64,000 bases of DNA from Neocallimastix lanati (nom. inval.) (GCA_016946835.1 JACVTC010000028.1:62501-126500); one strand, 5' to 3'; positions 12,401-26,927 are shown, counted from the first letter of the stretch. Numbers and translations: made by a program. The notes: a model not told the origin generated them from the sequence alone.

Positions 12401-13909
12401 GCTTCTTCAATAATCTTTTGGTGACGACGTTGAATAGAACAATCACGACCGAAAAGAGAAATAGCATTACCGTATTGATCAGCTAAAAGTTGAACTTCCA
12501 AGTGACGAGAGTGACTAGCCATTCTCATAACGAAAATTGGAGAACCAGCAACTTCACGTTGGACTTGAACAAAACAAGATTCAAAATGTTCTGGGCTAGT
12601 AACCATACGAATACCCTTACCACCACCACCTTCGGAGGCCTTAATCATAACAGGGAAACCAATACGCTTAGCAACCTTTAAACCTTCTTCAGCATTATGA
12701 ACAGTAGCCTTTTGGTAGAGATCATCATCAATTGAAGTAATTAATTCACCTTCCTTGGCGTCAACAGTGATACCATCACCAGACCAGGCAATACATGGAA
12801 CATTAGCAGTTTGAGCAACAATAGTAGAAGAAATTTTATCACCAAGAGTTCTCATAGCATTACTAGTTGGACCAATAAAAACAATGTTACTCTTAGTTAA
12901 AGCATCAACAAGTTTTGGGTTTTCAGAAGCATGACCCCAACCAGCCCAAACCTATATAATTAAAAAAATAATATACATTATTTGTTTTGTTTTGTTTTAA
13001 TTATTTGATACATACATACAAATAAATTAGTAATTTTTTTTTTGCTTATTATTAAATCATTATAATAAATTATATTTTTTTTTTAATTTTTTAATCCAAT
13101 AATTCTTTCTATAATAACTAAAAATTTTAAATTTTATAATATTAATATTAATATTATATAATTTGATATATAAATTTTACTTACAGCCTAATGAAAATAA
13201 AAAATATATTTAATAAGAAAGGCATAGTTAAAAATATTTAATTATTGAAAGTTTTTTTTTTCGTTTTTGTTTTTGTTTGTATTTTTTTGAAGTCGAAGAT
13301 GATGTTAATTTAAATTTTTAAAATTAATTAACAAAAATATATATATATATTAAAATTTAAAAAAAAAAAAAAACTTAATATTATTTTTATATATAAATAT
13401 GCATTTATTAAAAATAATTACATGAACACCAGTTCTTTCAGCAATATCAACAATTAAATCAACATTAGCATAGTTATTGTTGTTACTACCACCTGGAACT
13501 TCAACATATTGATCAGCCATACGAATGTATTCAGCGTTAGCCTTTAAATCTTCACCAGTGGCCATAACAACGAATTGAATAGCTCTTTCATCACCGAATT
13601 CAGAGTAAGCCCATTGACGAACAGAACGGATTTCCTTAACAGCAGCAATACCGTTGTTGGCTATAATAGTTATTTTTAAATAGAAAAAAAATTAAATAGA
13701 AAAAAAAATTTTTTAATATTGATATTTTAATTATTAAAATAAAAATTTTCATCATAAGCTTTTGATAACTATCAAAATTATTACTAAAGAGCATATATCT
13801 TACCAATGAGAATCTTTGTAATTAAAGTATGACCATTTGAATTAATAATAAAATCTCTAACTGGACTTGGTCCAGTAGTTTCTAAGGACTTTTTGACTGA
13901 ATTAGTCAT
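6430..13909 (-). CDS. ACC1: Acetyl-CoA carboxylase, multidomain eukaryotic type (2289 aa)
   Basis: Complete cytosolic acetyl-CoA carboxylase, making malonyl-CoA for fatty-acid synthesis. Predicted exons on the minus strand: 13909-13804, 13660-13422, 13187-13185 (3-nt micro-exon) and 12951-6430, 6870 nt in frame. Domain order is biotin carboxylase ([20 protein letters not shown], the ATP-grasp glycine loop [10 protein letters not shown], and [13 protein letters not shown]), the biotinyl domain with EVMKM (acceptor lysine about residue 702), a long ACC central region, then the carboxyltransferase ([56 protein letters not shown]). Length matches fungal and animal ACCs. The motif [13 protein letters not shown], with its first Ser about residue 1150, resembles the site through which Snf1 inhibits yeast Acc1. 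The start is the ATG of the first exon, beginning [13 protein letters not shown]. Codon choice is much less A/T-biased than in the orphan ORF at 36 kb, fitting high expression. Confidence 0.98.
13185..13187 (-). other. ACC1: Predicted 3-nt micro-exon (GCT, Ala) of ACC1
   Basis: On the gene strand the sequence reads TTTTCATTAG|GCT|GTAAGTAAAA: a good acceptor, one codon, then a consensus donor. Joining the upstream exon (ending ...AERTGVH) directly to the downstream exon (starting [13 protein letters not shown]) keeps the frame but drops the Ala that, as recalled, precedes VWAGWGH in yeast and animal ACCs. The micro-exon restores it. Flanking introns are 234 nt (13188-13421) and 233 nt (12952-13184). 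Confidence 0.85.
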
Positions 13910-16165
13910 CTATTTTAATTTTTTTTAATAATAATTTTATTATTAAATGATAAATAAAAAAAAAAAAGGAAAAATAAATTAATAAAATTTGTATAAAAAG
14001 GTTTATAAATTAAACTTTATTAGTATAGAAAAGGTATTTTTAAATATATTTCTATTTTAATATATTCTATCTATTATCTATATAAACGATTAAAAAAACA
14101 AATATCAAATATATATTCTATCTATTTTATTATAATTATAAATAATATTAACTATTTTTATATTGTATTTTGTATTTATTTTTTTTTAAAAAAAAATAAT
14201 AATATATTCAACAATATCTATAATTAAATTAATATCGTTATTTTAATTTTTATAAAGTATATAAAATATTTAATATTTATTAAGTATTATACTAAGATCA
14301 TCTAAAAAGAAAAATAATAATATTGCGTAATATTAATACAATAATACTATTTTTTTTTTGATTTTGTTTACTACTTTTAAACAAACCCATCATCACTTTT
14401 TTCTTTTTCATTTTTACTTCTTCTTTTCTATACTTATTTAATATATAAAAATAAAAGCTTACTTTGTATGTTTATTTCTATAAAATTCTAAAATGATAAA
14501 ATAAATATATTCAAAACAGAATAGAATAAAATTTTATTTATTTAATGTAAAACTCTATTACTATTTCATAATGAATATATTTTATATATAATACATAATA
14601 ATAATAATAATATTTGTTAGTATATTTGAAAATTAATATTTAAAATAAAATTATCAATAATTCAATTTTTCTTTGTTTTTTTTTTTTAAAAAAAATTAAA
14701 AAAAAAAAAAAACTATTTCTTACTATTCCTAAAACTAAATATTTATTTTATAAATAATAATATTATTATTCTACTTTATTATTTTTATTTATTTTTGTAT
14801 TTTTTTTTATTTAATTTATTGCTATTATTTTTCATTTTTTATGTGAAATATTATTTTAATAATAAAAAATCATACAAATACTACTTTATAAGACAAATTT
14901 AAAATGAAAATAAAAAAAAATAAATAACATAATTTCATTCATTTAAAATTAAGATAACAATAACTTTTTCTCTTTATTTTTTTTTTTTTTTTTTTTTTTT
15001 GTAAAATTTACCGTTTAATATTATTTTTTTTTCCCAAGTATGTTATAAATTTTCTAATTTTCTTTTATCAAAAATAAATATCTTTTTTTTTTTTTTCTAA
15101 ATTTACTCTTGTAAAAAAAATAAATTATATATAAGATTTTACGAAGAATAAAGACAAAAAAAAAAAAAGATTATATTTAAAAATATAAATATATTTCAAA
15201 TAAAAGAAATAATATCTTAAAACTTTTAAATATTAAATATGCTTTAAATAAATAAAAAATAATAATTTATTTATTTATTTTTGTTTATTGTAAAAATATA
15301 CAAGTTATTTTCTTTATTATTATTATTATTATTATTATTGATATTATATTTTTATATATACTCCTTTATTTCTTTTCTTAAAAATATATATAGATTTAAA
15401 TCTATCATATATTAGATATTAAACTTTTGTAAGATTATTATTAACTATTTTCTAATAATAAAGAAAAAAAAAAAAAAGTAATTTCAAGTGTAGTAGAAAA
15501 AAAAAAAAAAAAAAAAATTAAAATAGAAAAAAAAAAATTTTTTATTTTATATTCAAAAAAAAAAAAAATTAAACCATATTACAAATATAATAAATTTTCA
15601 TTTATCTATAATTTAATTTAATATTAAAAAAAAATTCATATATATATATATTTTTCTTTTTTTTTAATATTTTAATATTTATTGATTTTTATTATTATAA
15701 TATATGTTTTATATTAAACCCATAATTAAGAGAAAGAAATAGAAAGACCTTTTTTTTTATATTTATTTTAAATATATAATAATGACGTATTTACTCTATA
15801 ATATAATCTTTAAAAAAAAAATAATTATGCTATTTACAATAAAAATATACTTATATTAATTATTATTTAACCTAAATTATTTATTTTAGGAGGTTTGCAT
15901 TAAAACGTTATACTATAAATTAATAAGGTAAAGAAATATAAAGATACTATTTATAATAAAAAAAAATAATCATAAGACTTTTATCATTATATAAATAATA
16001 AAGGGACGTACAAATATTATTTATTAAATTTAAACCAAAAAAATAAAAAAATAAAAAATGAAAAATAAAAAACAAAAGGCATTATATTTAGTAATTAATG
16101 GTATATGTTTAAAAAATACTTATGATTTATTCTATAATAATTACTAGATCTATTTTTTTATCTGG

Positions 16166-16222
<57 letters not shown>

Positions 16223-17504
16223 TTACAGTATAAAAATTATCTAACACATTCATTTATTTTTAAAAGTATCAATATTAACAATTATATATTATTTATTTAA
16301 ATTATTTATTTATTTATTTATTTAAAACAAGTAAATGGATGGATTTCATGTTTCAAACTATAATATAAATAAAATGAAATGAAATCACAAATTTTGAAAT
16401 AATATATGGTATAATATATTCTAATATATGTAAATTTAATTAAATTCAATAGAATTTATTTTCAATCTATCAAAATAAAAAACATTAAACTCAAAAAATA
16501 AAAAAAAAAAATTTCAATCATACCTAATTTAAAAAAGCAACAAAATAATTTATATATATTAATATATTATTCATATTAAATTTTATTTATGATCCAATAT
16601 TTGTATTTTAATTTATAATATATTATATAGTATATTTATTATATATAACATATAGCATTTAATATATGGGAAATTCAAGATTCAACTAAAAAAATACAAT
16701 TAGGTTAAATAATATAATATATAAATAATACATATGAATAAAAAAAATTTTTTTTCTTTCGTGTTTTATTTTATGTGAAATCAATTATTTAATAAAATAA
16801 TAAATAAAAAAAGATTATTTTTGGGTCAATTCAAAATTTTATTAATTATTATATGGATGAGCTATTTAAACAGTCGATTGTATTATATATTATTATAAAT
16901 GAAATTTACTCTATTTTTTATTTAATTGTTAAATATATTGGGGATAATTATTCTATTATTGAAAAAAGGATCTTATTCTATAAATAAATAAATAATTAAT
17001 TCATAAATAAATAATTCATAAATAAATAAATAATTAATTAATAAATAAATAAATATTAAAAAAAATGAATAATTGATATAAATAAATAATTAAATATATA
17101 AATAATTGATAAATATTTAATTAATAAATAAATAAATATTTTTTAAATAAATGACTGAATATTAAATAAATTGATAATAAGTATTTAAATAAAAAAATGA
17201 AAGAAAAAAAAAATGAGGAGAATATAACAAAATAAAATATTTAGGTTTAATACTAAATAAATACAAAAGATTATTAAAATAAATATAAAAAATAATATAA
17301 AATAATTTAAAAAATAAAAATAACAAAGGTTAATAAAACTTAAAATGAATAGTTAATTATTGATATTATTAATAAACTAAAATATTCAAAATAAAATAAT
17401 TACTTTACAAAATATTGATATTGAGTATATAAATTTATTTCATTATTTTTTAACTTTTATTTTTCACTTTAAGCAATATATGAAAAATATATAGAAATAA
17501 ATGC

Positions 17505-17583
17505 CTTTAGTATAAAATTCATTTATTTTAAATATAGAAATTAAGTGTTTTTATATTTAAAATAAATGAATTTTATACTAAAG
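17505..17583. repeat. Perfect inverted repeat: 32-bp arms, 15-nt loop
   Basis: The left arm 17505-17536 (starts CTTTAGTATAAAATTC) is the exact reverse complement of the right arm 17552-17583. The arms are mixed sequence rather than plain AT alternation, so a transcript would fold into a long perfect hairpin. Confidence 0.9.
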
Positions 17584-17616
17584 TATAGAAGTTGGTAGTG
17601 TATAGGAAATAAATAT

Positions 17617-17650
<34 letters not shown>

Positions 17651-18750
17651 ATTGGAAGATCAACTATTTAATTGTTATTCACTTTATATTCATAGTTTAA
17701 ACATAAAAATAATTAGAGAAATATTAAAAAAAAATAAGGTAAGTCTGTTCATTTGACTGAGAAAATTAATTTTTTTTTTTTTTAAATTTAATGTTTTAAA
17801 AATTTCAATTGAAGTAATTTTTAAACTCCTTTTTTATTTTTATTATATCTTATATATTAATTATTTATCTATCAATATAATGGATTATTCATTATAAAAT
17901 ACTATTTGGAAAACCCAATAATTCCTCCGCCGTTGAATTGACTATCCTTAATATTTTTGAAACTTTTATTTTTCATTTATTAAATTTCAAATTTAATATC
18001 AAAATTAATATTTTATTTATTAGTTAATTAATGTATTAACAAAGAATAAAATATAATAAAATAAAGTAAAGTAAACCCAATTAAATTCTTTGTATTTGAA
18101 ATGTTCAATGAATGAAACTTTTTTTTCTTTTTTTTAATGAAATAAAATTAAATCTGTGATAAACAATATATTATATTAACCTAACCCTTTGTAATCAAAT
18201 TAAAAAATTATAAATTAACTGCCATAATGTATATAGATATATAATATTTTATCATAATTATTATATATATATTAAATTATTTATTTCATATATCAACCTA
18301 TTTTTATTATTAAATTTAAAATGTAATTATTAAAAATCTTTAATTTTTATAAATATATATAAATATATAAATATATATATTTTTTTTCTTAAACTATTTT
18401 ATCGTTATAAATAATAACAAAAGTTTTATAAGATAAACTGTCAATTCCAATATATATATATATTTTTTTTTAATAAGAAAAAAGTTTTATTTTTTTTAAA
18501 AATTAAAAAGTATAAATCTTTAATAAAATTAACATGCTTTATTACTCGATAAAACTAATATTAATTACGATCACATTTTGAATTAAAAAGAATGAAATTC
18601 TATCACAATATAATATCATCAATTCAATTATTTCAGATTTTCCATTTTTCCATAAAATTAAATTAAGCAAAGAGGGAAAAAATAAGTTTTATTTATTGAT
18701 AATTTATATATAATAAGATATATAAGATATATAAGAAAGAAGAATAGATC

Positions 18751-18790
<40 letters not shown>

Positions 18791-19540
18791 CTTTTAAACT
18801 TCATAATTACAATTATTATTTAAAATTTTCTTATTTAATTAATCATTGTAATCTTAAATTTTTGTTTTACTTTTTTTTTTATATTTAAATGATTTGATTT
18901 ATTAAAAAAAAAAAATTTTTTTTAATTCTATTTCTTAATTATATCAAAATAATTTGCCAAAAAAAAATAACTTTTAAGGTTATATATAATTAAAAATATT
19001 TTTTGGGGAAAATAAATAAGAATAATTAAATAATAAATAATAAATAAATATTAAATAAATATTAAATAATTGAATATTAAATAATAAATAAAAAAAATAA
19101 TAAAAAAAGTATATAACTATAAATAATACAAACCTCTATACAATACATAATAAATAATAAATAATAAATAATAATAGAAATAATAAATAATAAATAATAA
19201 ATAATTAATAATAAATAATGAATAATAAATTATAAATAATATATAATAAATAATATATAATAAATAATAATAAATTAATTATAAATAAAAAAAATAGAAG
19301 ATAAATAATGGTAAAATATAATTAATAAAAAAATAATTAAATTTAATTAGTTTATAAATAATAATCATTATCATCATAATAAAATTGTACCACTAACTTC
19401 CATACTTTAATTCAAATTTCCTTGATAATTGCGAAGCATTTATTGCTATAGTAATAATAGTAATAACAACTGCCATTATAAAATTATTATTAATTTTTTA
19501 TTTATAACAAACTAAAGCTATTACTTGGATTTATTAACTT

Positions 19541-19680
19541 ATTTATTTATTTTTATTTATTTATTTATTTTTATTTATTTATTTTTATTTATTTATTTTT
19601 ATTTATTTATTTATTTTTATTTATTTATATTTATTTATTTATTTATATTTATTTATTTATTTTTATTTATTTATTTATTT
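19541..19680. repeat. (TTTA)n array with interspersed TTTTA
   Basis: Degenerate tetra/pentanucleotide array. It yields a spurious Leu/Phe/Ile/Tyr ORF that should not be annotated as a gene. Confidence 0.9.
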
Positions 19681-21738
19681 AACTTTTGTTTTTCTTTCTT
19701 TCTTTTCCTTTTTAGTATTCTTTATTTTGGCTAGTTCGCTTTAGAAAATGATCACCTTATTTTTGTATTTGTGATTATATGTAATTAAATTATATAAATA
19801 ATTAAATTATATAAATAAATAATAAATATAAATAAATAAATTAAATTTTTGATTTCTTTTTTTTTTTTCTTTTTTCTTTTTTTTTTTTTTTTTTTTACTG
19901 ATTTATTAAAAAATAAAACATAAGAACTTTATTTATTATAATAATTAATTACTATTTATTTAAATTTTTATGCACTTTTCTTTATTAAGAAAAGGTTAAC
20001 CTAAAATATAAATACAGATACATATAGAACAAGTATTTTATACATTATTACTAAACTATATTCTTCGGTATTTAATAAATTGAACCTTTTAAAATTTTAC
20101 TATCAACTATTTTTTTTTAAAGTAAAATAAATGAAATATGAACTATTAATCATTATCTAGGATAATTTTATACTTATTAAATAAAAATATATATAAATCA
20201 ATAAAAAGAAAAAGACTCGGCAGTGAATTCAACTTATGGAAAAAGAAATTTATTATAAAGTAATACATTATTAATGTAATGTATCCAACTTTGATTTAAA
20301 AAAATTTTTATAGAAATAATTATTTTATGTACATAATTTTTTAATATTATTAATGTACAGCATATATATTAAATAAATGTAACAAAATAGATTTTTACGA
20401 ATCAAAATAAATAAATGTATAAATAAATAATGAATATTAAATAATGAAAATTGTAAAATGGAATTTATTATTACATATTTATTATTTATTATGATTTAAT
20501 CCATGATTTTTAATATCCATATATTAAATAATAAATGTATATTTGTATTAAATTCATTCAATAATTATTTGTTATTGTTAAATACTTTAATATTTTAAAG
20601 TAATTTTTATTAATAATTAAAATCACCAAATAGCCCGTTCACCAATAATTTTTATTTTAAATAATAGAACTAGAAGAATTTTTCAAAGAAATAATAAAAT
20701 GAACCTATTATAGTATTATATGTAACATGTATAACCTAACCTTTATTGGATTATTCTCTATCATTTTTTTAAAAAAAATATTATATTTTTATATAAAAAA
20801 TTAAATTTTATTAAAAGGTTTAAGCATTAAAAGAAAATATCCAAAAATATTAAAAATTAACAAAATTATATTATATTATGGGTATTAAATATAACTATTA
20901 ATTATAAAATAGAACAAAATAATAATAATAATTTTATTAATATAGATATTTATACAATAATAAAAAAAATTTCAATATTGATGTTGGAAGAATTCCCAAC
21001 AAATAATATCTTTTTAACTAAGAATGAATCATAGAAATTATAAAGGTAATACAATTCGAATTATTAGATATATATTTCAAATACAATGAAACAAAATAAA
21101 TAAAAAAAAAACTCGGATTGGATTTAAAGATATTAATTAATCTATTAATTAATGATCAATATTGTATTGGAATAAATAAAAGAAGAGTTAATAATTGAAC
21201 AATTTTTTTTTAACTTTTAGTATGCCAACTTTCTATAAAACTGTAAAATAATTACATATATATATATATATATAATTATATATATTAAAATTACTTTTAA
21301 AGAACTTTTAATTAATTAACTAAATAATAATAATAATAAATATATAGAGATTTTATAATCATAAATCCTATAGCTACAATATAATACAATACATTATGTA
21401 AATAAAATCTGTTTGTAGATAGAATAAATAAATTTCAATATAAAGGAATAGATAAAAAAACTTAGGTAAAAAGTAGCCTTAGTTAAATGCAAAACGGATA
21501 GATCTATTTTATTCAATTCTATTATATTAAAATTATCATAAGGTTTTTAATTTTTATGTAATTAAAAAAAGGTGATTTATATTACTAGATTCAAATTTAT
21601 TGGTTCCTTCCTATATTAAATAAAAAAATCATTTAATTTCCTTATCTGGTTAATGGATAATTTTAAAATTTCTGTAAAAAAAAAAAAAAAAATAAAAAAA
21701 TTAAAGAAACCTTTTTACTTTAAATAATAATATAAATA

Positions 21739-21900
21739 AAATTTATTTATTTATTGATATTTATTTATTTATTTATATTTATTTATTTATATTTATTTAT
21801 TTATTTATATTTATTTATATTTATTTATTTATTTATATTTATTTATATTTATTTATATTTATTTAGTTATATTTATTTAGTTATTTAATAATTTAATTAT
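21739..21900. repeat. TTTA-rich degenerate microsatellite
   Basis: TTTATTTA units interrupted by TATTTA and TTAG variants. Confidence 0.85.
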
Positions 21901-23953
21901 ATAGATTTACTTAGTTATTTAATATTTATTTATGTTTAGTTAGTTATTTATTTGTATATATTAATTTATATATAATAGTAAGAAGTTCAAGTATATAACA
22001 ATTATAACGATGATCGATTAACTTTATTATTGATTATTTCTATCCTAATTGCTATGAAAGGAAACTCTATTATATATAATAGAAAATAACTTTGTATAGC
22101 ATGGCATGGTGTAGTATAAAGAAAAGTTTTCTGAGAGAGACTTAACTTTTAAAAATAGTATTTTTAAAGGATTAGAATTTATTAAAAATGAATAGTAAAA
22201 TTAGAAGGCAGTTGTATGTATAATTTTTTGTGTTTAATTAATAAATTATAAGAAATTATAATTATATTAATAATAAATAATTAATTATTTCAATAGGTAA
22301 TTTATATATTATATATAAAGTCAAAAAAAAATTTAATTTGTTAATGGAATATACTTTATTATATTTTAATATATTTAATATATTATCTAAATTTTTATAA
22401 CCATAAATTACATCATTATTTATAATTTATATATGGAAAATTGATGATAGTTCATACTTCATAATATATAATTTAATTTAAATAATTTATTGAATATGTA
22501 AATTTTACATAAAAGGAAATAATTAATTAAAATAAAAAATTTGTAGCTATAAAACAGAAACAAAAAAAAAAACAAAAAAAATTAAGATATTAATTAAATC
22601 TTATTTTACAGATTAACTTTTATATATTAATAAATATTAATATATATATTGATATTTATTGTTAATATATTATCACGAAAATAAAATTTTTGAAAATCCA
22701 AAAATTGGTTTATTTTTTTTTTATTATTTATAGATTATATAAAAAAATTAAAGAGAAATAAAAAATAAAAAATATTTTTCTTTAAATAAGAATTAAAAAT
22801 CAATAACGACCAATGATAATAAATGAATAAATGAATAAATTATTAATAAATAAATAAATGATAAATAAATAAATATATAATAAATAAATAAAAGAATAAA
22901 AGAATAAATAAATAAATAAATAAATGATAAACGAATAAATAAATGAATAATAAATAAATAAATATAATATTTAAATTTATGAAATTGTATATTACTTCCA
23001 TTTATAATTTATATCCATATTTAATATCATATGTAATGACATATTTTACATTGCTAGGAAATAATAAGATGATAATATAATTGAAAAATGAATCGGCAGT
23101 ATGTAAAACTTATTGTAATTTTTTAGGTAAAAAGAATTTAATTAAATAAATGGGAAGAAATAAATCAATTTATAACTTGATAAATAATGCAGAAAAATTT
23201 TTTTTAATAAATAATAAATAAATAATCAATAATACATTAAATAAATAATACATAATATATAATAAACGAAATGAATAAATATAATAATAATTTACTATTT
23301 GCTTTATAACTAACAAAAGGATAAGGTAAATAATTTCAAAGGTAATATTAAAACAATTAAGCAAAAAAATATAAATATATAATTATATAAATCATTTAAT
23401 AATAAAAAGAAAAATAAAAAATAAAAAACAAAAAAAAATTTTTTTTTTGGTAAATTATAAGATTAAATTATTAAACTATATTAAAATTTAAATTAGTATT
23501 AATTATGAAATTTCATTTTAATATGGAATATATATTAAATTATAACTTTTTATATTAATAATTAAATAGTTCAATTACCTAAAAAAGTATGCGCTAAAAT
23601 TTTGAAAATTTTCTTCTTATTGGTGGAATTTAATCTCTTTTAATTTTTATTTTTATTTTTTTTATTTTTTTATTTTATCGGTACTTTATATTCATATTTC
23701 TCCTATTTATTTTATTTTATCTGTACTTTATATTTATATTTCTACTATTTATTTTATTTTATCAGCACTTTATATTTATATTCTACTACTTTTTTAAAAA
23801 TGGTTATATTTTTTTTATTATGTTTAATATTAATTTGGAAAATATTAAGATATTTAGCTTATGTTCATTTTTGAATACTAAATATTAATTGAATTTCAAA
23901 AGAGAAAAGTTACTGAATGTAATATGAAACCTAGAAGAATTTTTTATTTTAAT

Positions 23954-23993
23954 AGGAACTAGATAATATATATATATATATTATCTAGTTCCT
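23954..23993. repeat. Perfect 40-bp palindrome
   Basis: AGGAACTAGATAATATATAT is followed immediately by its exact reverse complement. The outer part is mixed sequence and the centre alternates AT. Confidence 0.9.
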
Positions 23994-25132
23994 GTAAAAA
24001 AAAAAAATCCTTCTAGATGTCCGAATCTTATAAAAAATTTATAGATTGTCCAAATAGATATATGTTTTTTATTTTATTTTATTTTATTTATTTTATTTTA
24101 TTTTTTGAAATTAAATATCAACGTATCATAAGTAAATAAGTAAATAAATATAAGTTTTGAAATATTATGTATGAATTGAGGATATTAAAGTAGTAATTTA
24201 ATTTAATTTATTTTATTTATATTTTCTATTCTCTAAAATAATTGAAAACTTTTCAACATTCATTATATATAATTAAAGAAATTATAACATATATTTATAT
24301 ATGAATATTGTTATAACTTTAATTTTTTTTTGGTTGTTCTTTTCTTTTCTATTTTTTTTTTTTTTTAATTTTTTAATTTTTTTATTTTTAACTTTTTTTT
24401 CATTCTATTAATAATTTTTTTTTTAGTTGAATATTAATATTAATGTTTTTTTTTAAAACACATTACATATTATGGAATGTTTTATCTATAAAAAACATGG
24501 AGAAAAAAAAAAATCCACAATTACTATATTAAACATTTTTAGTAATTAAGTAAATATGAATATAAATGAATAAATTTATAAATAAATACATAAATACATA
24601 AATACATAAATAAATAGAAAGTAATTATAAACTAGATTTTAATGGAACGATTTTGTAAACTATGTATTAATGACATTAGATTACTATATATTAAATAAAT
24701 AAATAAATAAATAGGTGGATATAAATAAAATAATTATATATATATACAAAAAAAAAAAAAAAAATCTATATATAAATGTATATATATATATATATTTATA
24801 TATAAATATGTACATATGTTTTATCAATTTGTACTTCAATACCATTAGATTAAAATATTACTTTAATTATTTATAATTATATTAATAGATAATTATTAAT
24901 ATATCATATGTAGTAATAAGAAAGAAATATTTGAATTGATATTTTTGTATGAAATTTGTTTTATATATGGTGTTGTTTTATATTGTGCTTTTTTTTTTTT
25001 TTTTTTTTTTTTTTTATATATGTATATATATTTTATAATATATAGTGAAATAATATTGAAAATAAATCAAGATAATGTTTAAATATAATATATAAATAAT
25101 AGTATATTAATAATAGCACTATTTTATTTATT

Positions 25133-25171
<39 letters not shown>

Positions 25172-25464
25172 GTTTTTGTTATTGTTCTTAAATAATATTT
25201 GATATGACAAAAAAATTATATTAGTAGTTCATTAATAAATATATATACATATACATATATATATATTATTTATAATAACTAATTTTACTTACTAATAGAA
25301 TATTTTGTGGTTGTTCTCTTTTCATTAGATATCTTTATTATTTAATTAAATTATGTACTAAGTAAATAAATAAATAAATATATTTTATTTGAAGATATAA
25401 AACATCATGCTTATTCATTAATGAATACTATTTATTTATTACTCATTGATTCTCATAAGATACA

Positions 25465-25495
<31 letters not shown>

Positions 25496-26027
25496 TTTTA
25501 ATTCTACTTTCTATCTATTTATATTATTTTTTTTTCCAAAATTTTATAATCGTTAAAATTTATTAATATAAAATATAATTTATTAAAATTGACAACTTTA
25601 ATAATTTTTTATTTCTATATTGTAAAAAAAAAAATTTTCTAATTTCTAATTTTTTATTTTCATTTTTATTTATTAAATATATATATAAATTTTAATTATT
25701 TTAAAATGAAAAAAGTTTATTATTAAAATGTATAGTGTATTTTTTTTTTTTTTTAATTTTGGATGAATCCTAAGATATAATGTTTTTAAAATATATATAT
25801 ATATAATTATCTTTTAAGTAGTTTATCTTTTTTATTGTCTTAGATAAAATAATAAAAGATAAAAAAGATAAAAAAAAAAAAAAAAGATATAAAAAAAAAA
25901 AAATTATAAAACTTTTATTGAAACTTTTGTTATAATCTCTTTTCAATAAATTCTTAAGAATTTTATTATTATTATTAATATTATAATTATTATTATTTAT
26001 AATATATACATATATTGAATATTCTTT

Positions 26028-26061
<34 letters not shown>

Positions 26062-26082
26062 TTATTTATTTATTTATTTCCG

Positions 26083-26235
26083 GTGTGTACTACTCTTTGC
26101 TGGGGAATATTGAGGGGTAGTCACAATACTTCCATACAGGCAGAATTGTCCCTACTGAACAGCCGTACTTGAGTATTTAGTAATTGGTGCTCTTTCATGC
26201 ATATTACTACTGAGAATGGAGAATCTTCTAGTATG

Positions 26236-26271
<36 letters not shown>

Positions 26272-26373
26272 GAGTGCTTCTCCAGTTCCTAACTTTTCTT
26301 TTGAAGTGAGGCTACTATAATCTAACCCATGAATATACGTACTAGGACACTTTTAATTGCATAAATGTTTAAT
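26083..26373 (-). pseudogene. Less A+T-rich island, possible decayed coding DNA, unidentified
   Basis: Two blocks of clearly different composition (26083-26237 and 26271-26373) are separated by a poly(T) run and embedded in homopolymers. On the minus strand both have short open stretches with protein-like composition: one contains STYIHGLDYSSLTSKEKLG, the other ILEDSPFSVVICMKEHQLLN and continues to a stop. I do not recognise the family. It could be a gene or transposon relic, or a non-coding RNA. Confidence 0.4.
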
Positions 26374-26927
26374 CTTTAGTATCCAAGGTAAAAAATACCC
26401 AAAAAATATGGAATTTTAAATCTTAAGAAATTCTATTTTTATGTATAATTATAATTATTGTTATTGTTATTATTATTATTTAATTATATGAATATATATT
26501 TATATAATAATTTAATATTAATTATAGCTAATTGTTTTTATTATTATAATGTATTATTGTTTTCAATTATAAAATTTAATAGCAAAAAATAGTTTTTTTT
26601 TTATTTTTTCTTAGTTTTATTTTATTTTAATTTGTTATTAGTATATTGTTTTCTTTTTTATGATTATTGTAACAAGAAAAAGTACTAGAAATTTTTAGAG
26701 ATGTCTTCTCTGTATTTATTATTTTTTGTTTATAACTCAATCATTAATTCATAATATTTATTTTTTTATTTTTATTTTTATTTTATTTTATTTTATTTTT
26801 TTTTTTTTTTTTTCATATGAAAATTATACTAGAAAATTTCGTTTTAAGTGTTATTTAATTAATTGCTTGGTTATTTTTATGATGTCTAAAAATATTAAAT
26901 TTAGAATTATTCTTATTCATTTAACTT

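Larger units (their letters stand above)
13910..26082. other. About 12 kb gene desert
   Basis: The first part is the ACC1 upstream region. Beyond it I find no ORF with normal protein composition and no recognisable spliced exon on either strand. Content is A+T-rich DNA with homopolymer runs, (TTTA)n-type arrays and two long inverted repeats (listed separately). Small less-biased patches, for example around 17905-17960 and 22085-22140, give no identifiable peptide. Confidence 0.7.

Noticed and set aside
26083-26240. Similarity of ILEDSPFSVVI to adenylation-domain segments of peptide synthetases
   Set aside because: Too short, and none of the diagnostic core motifs are present nearby.
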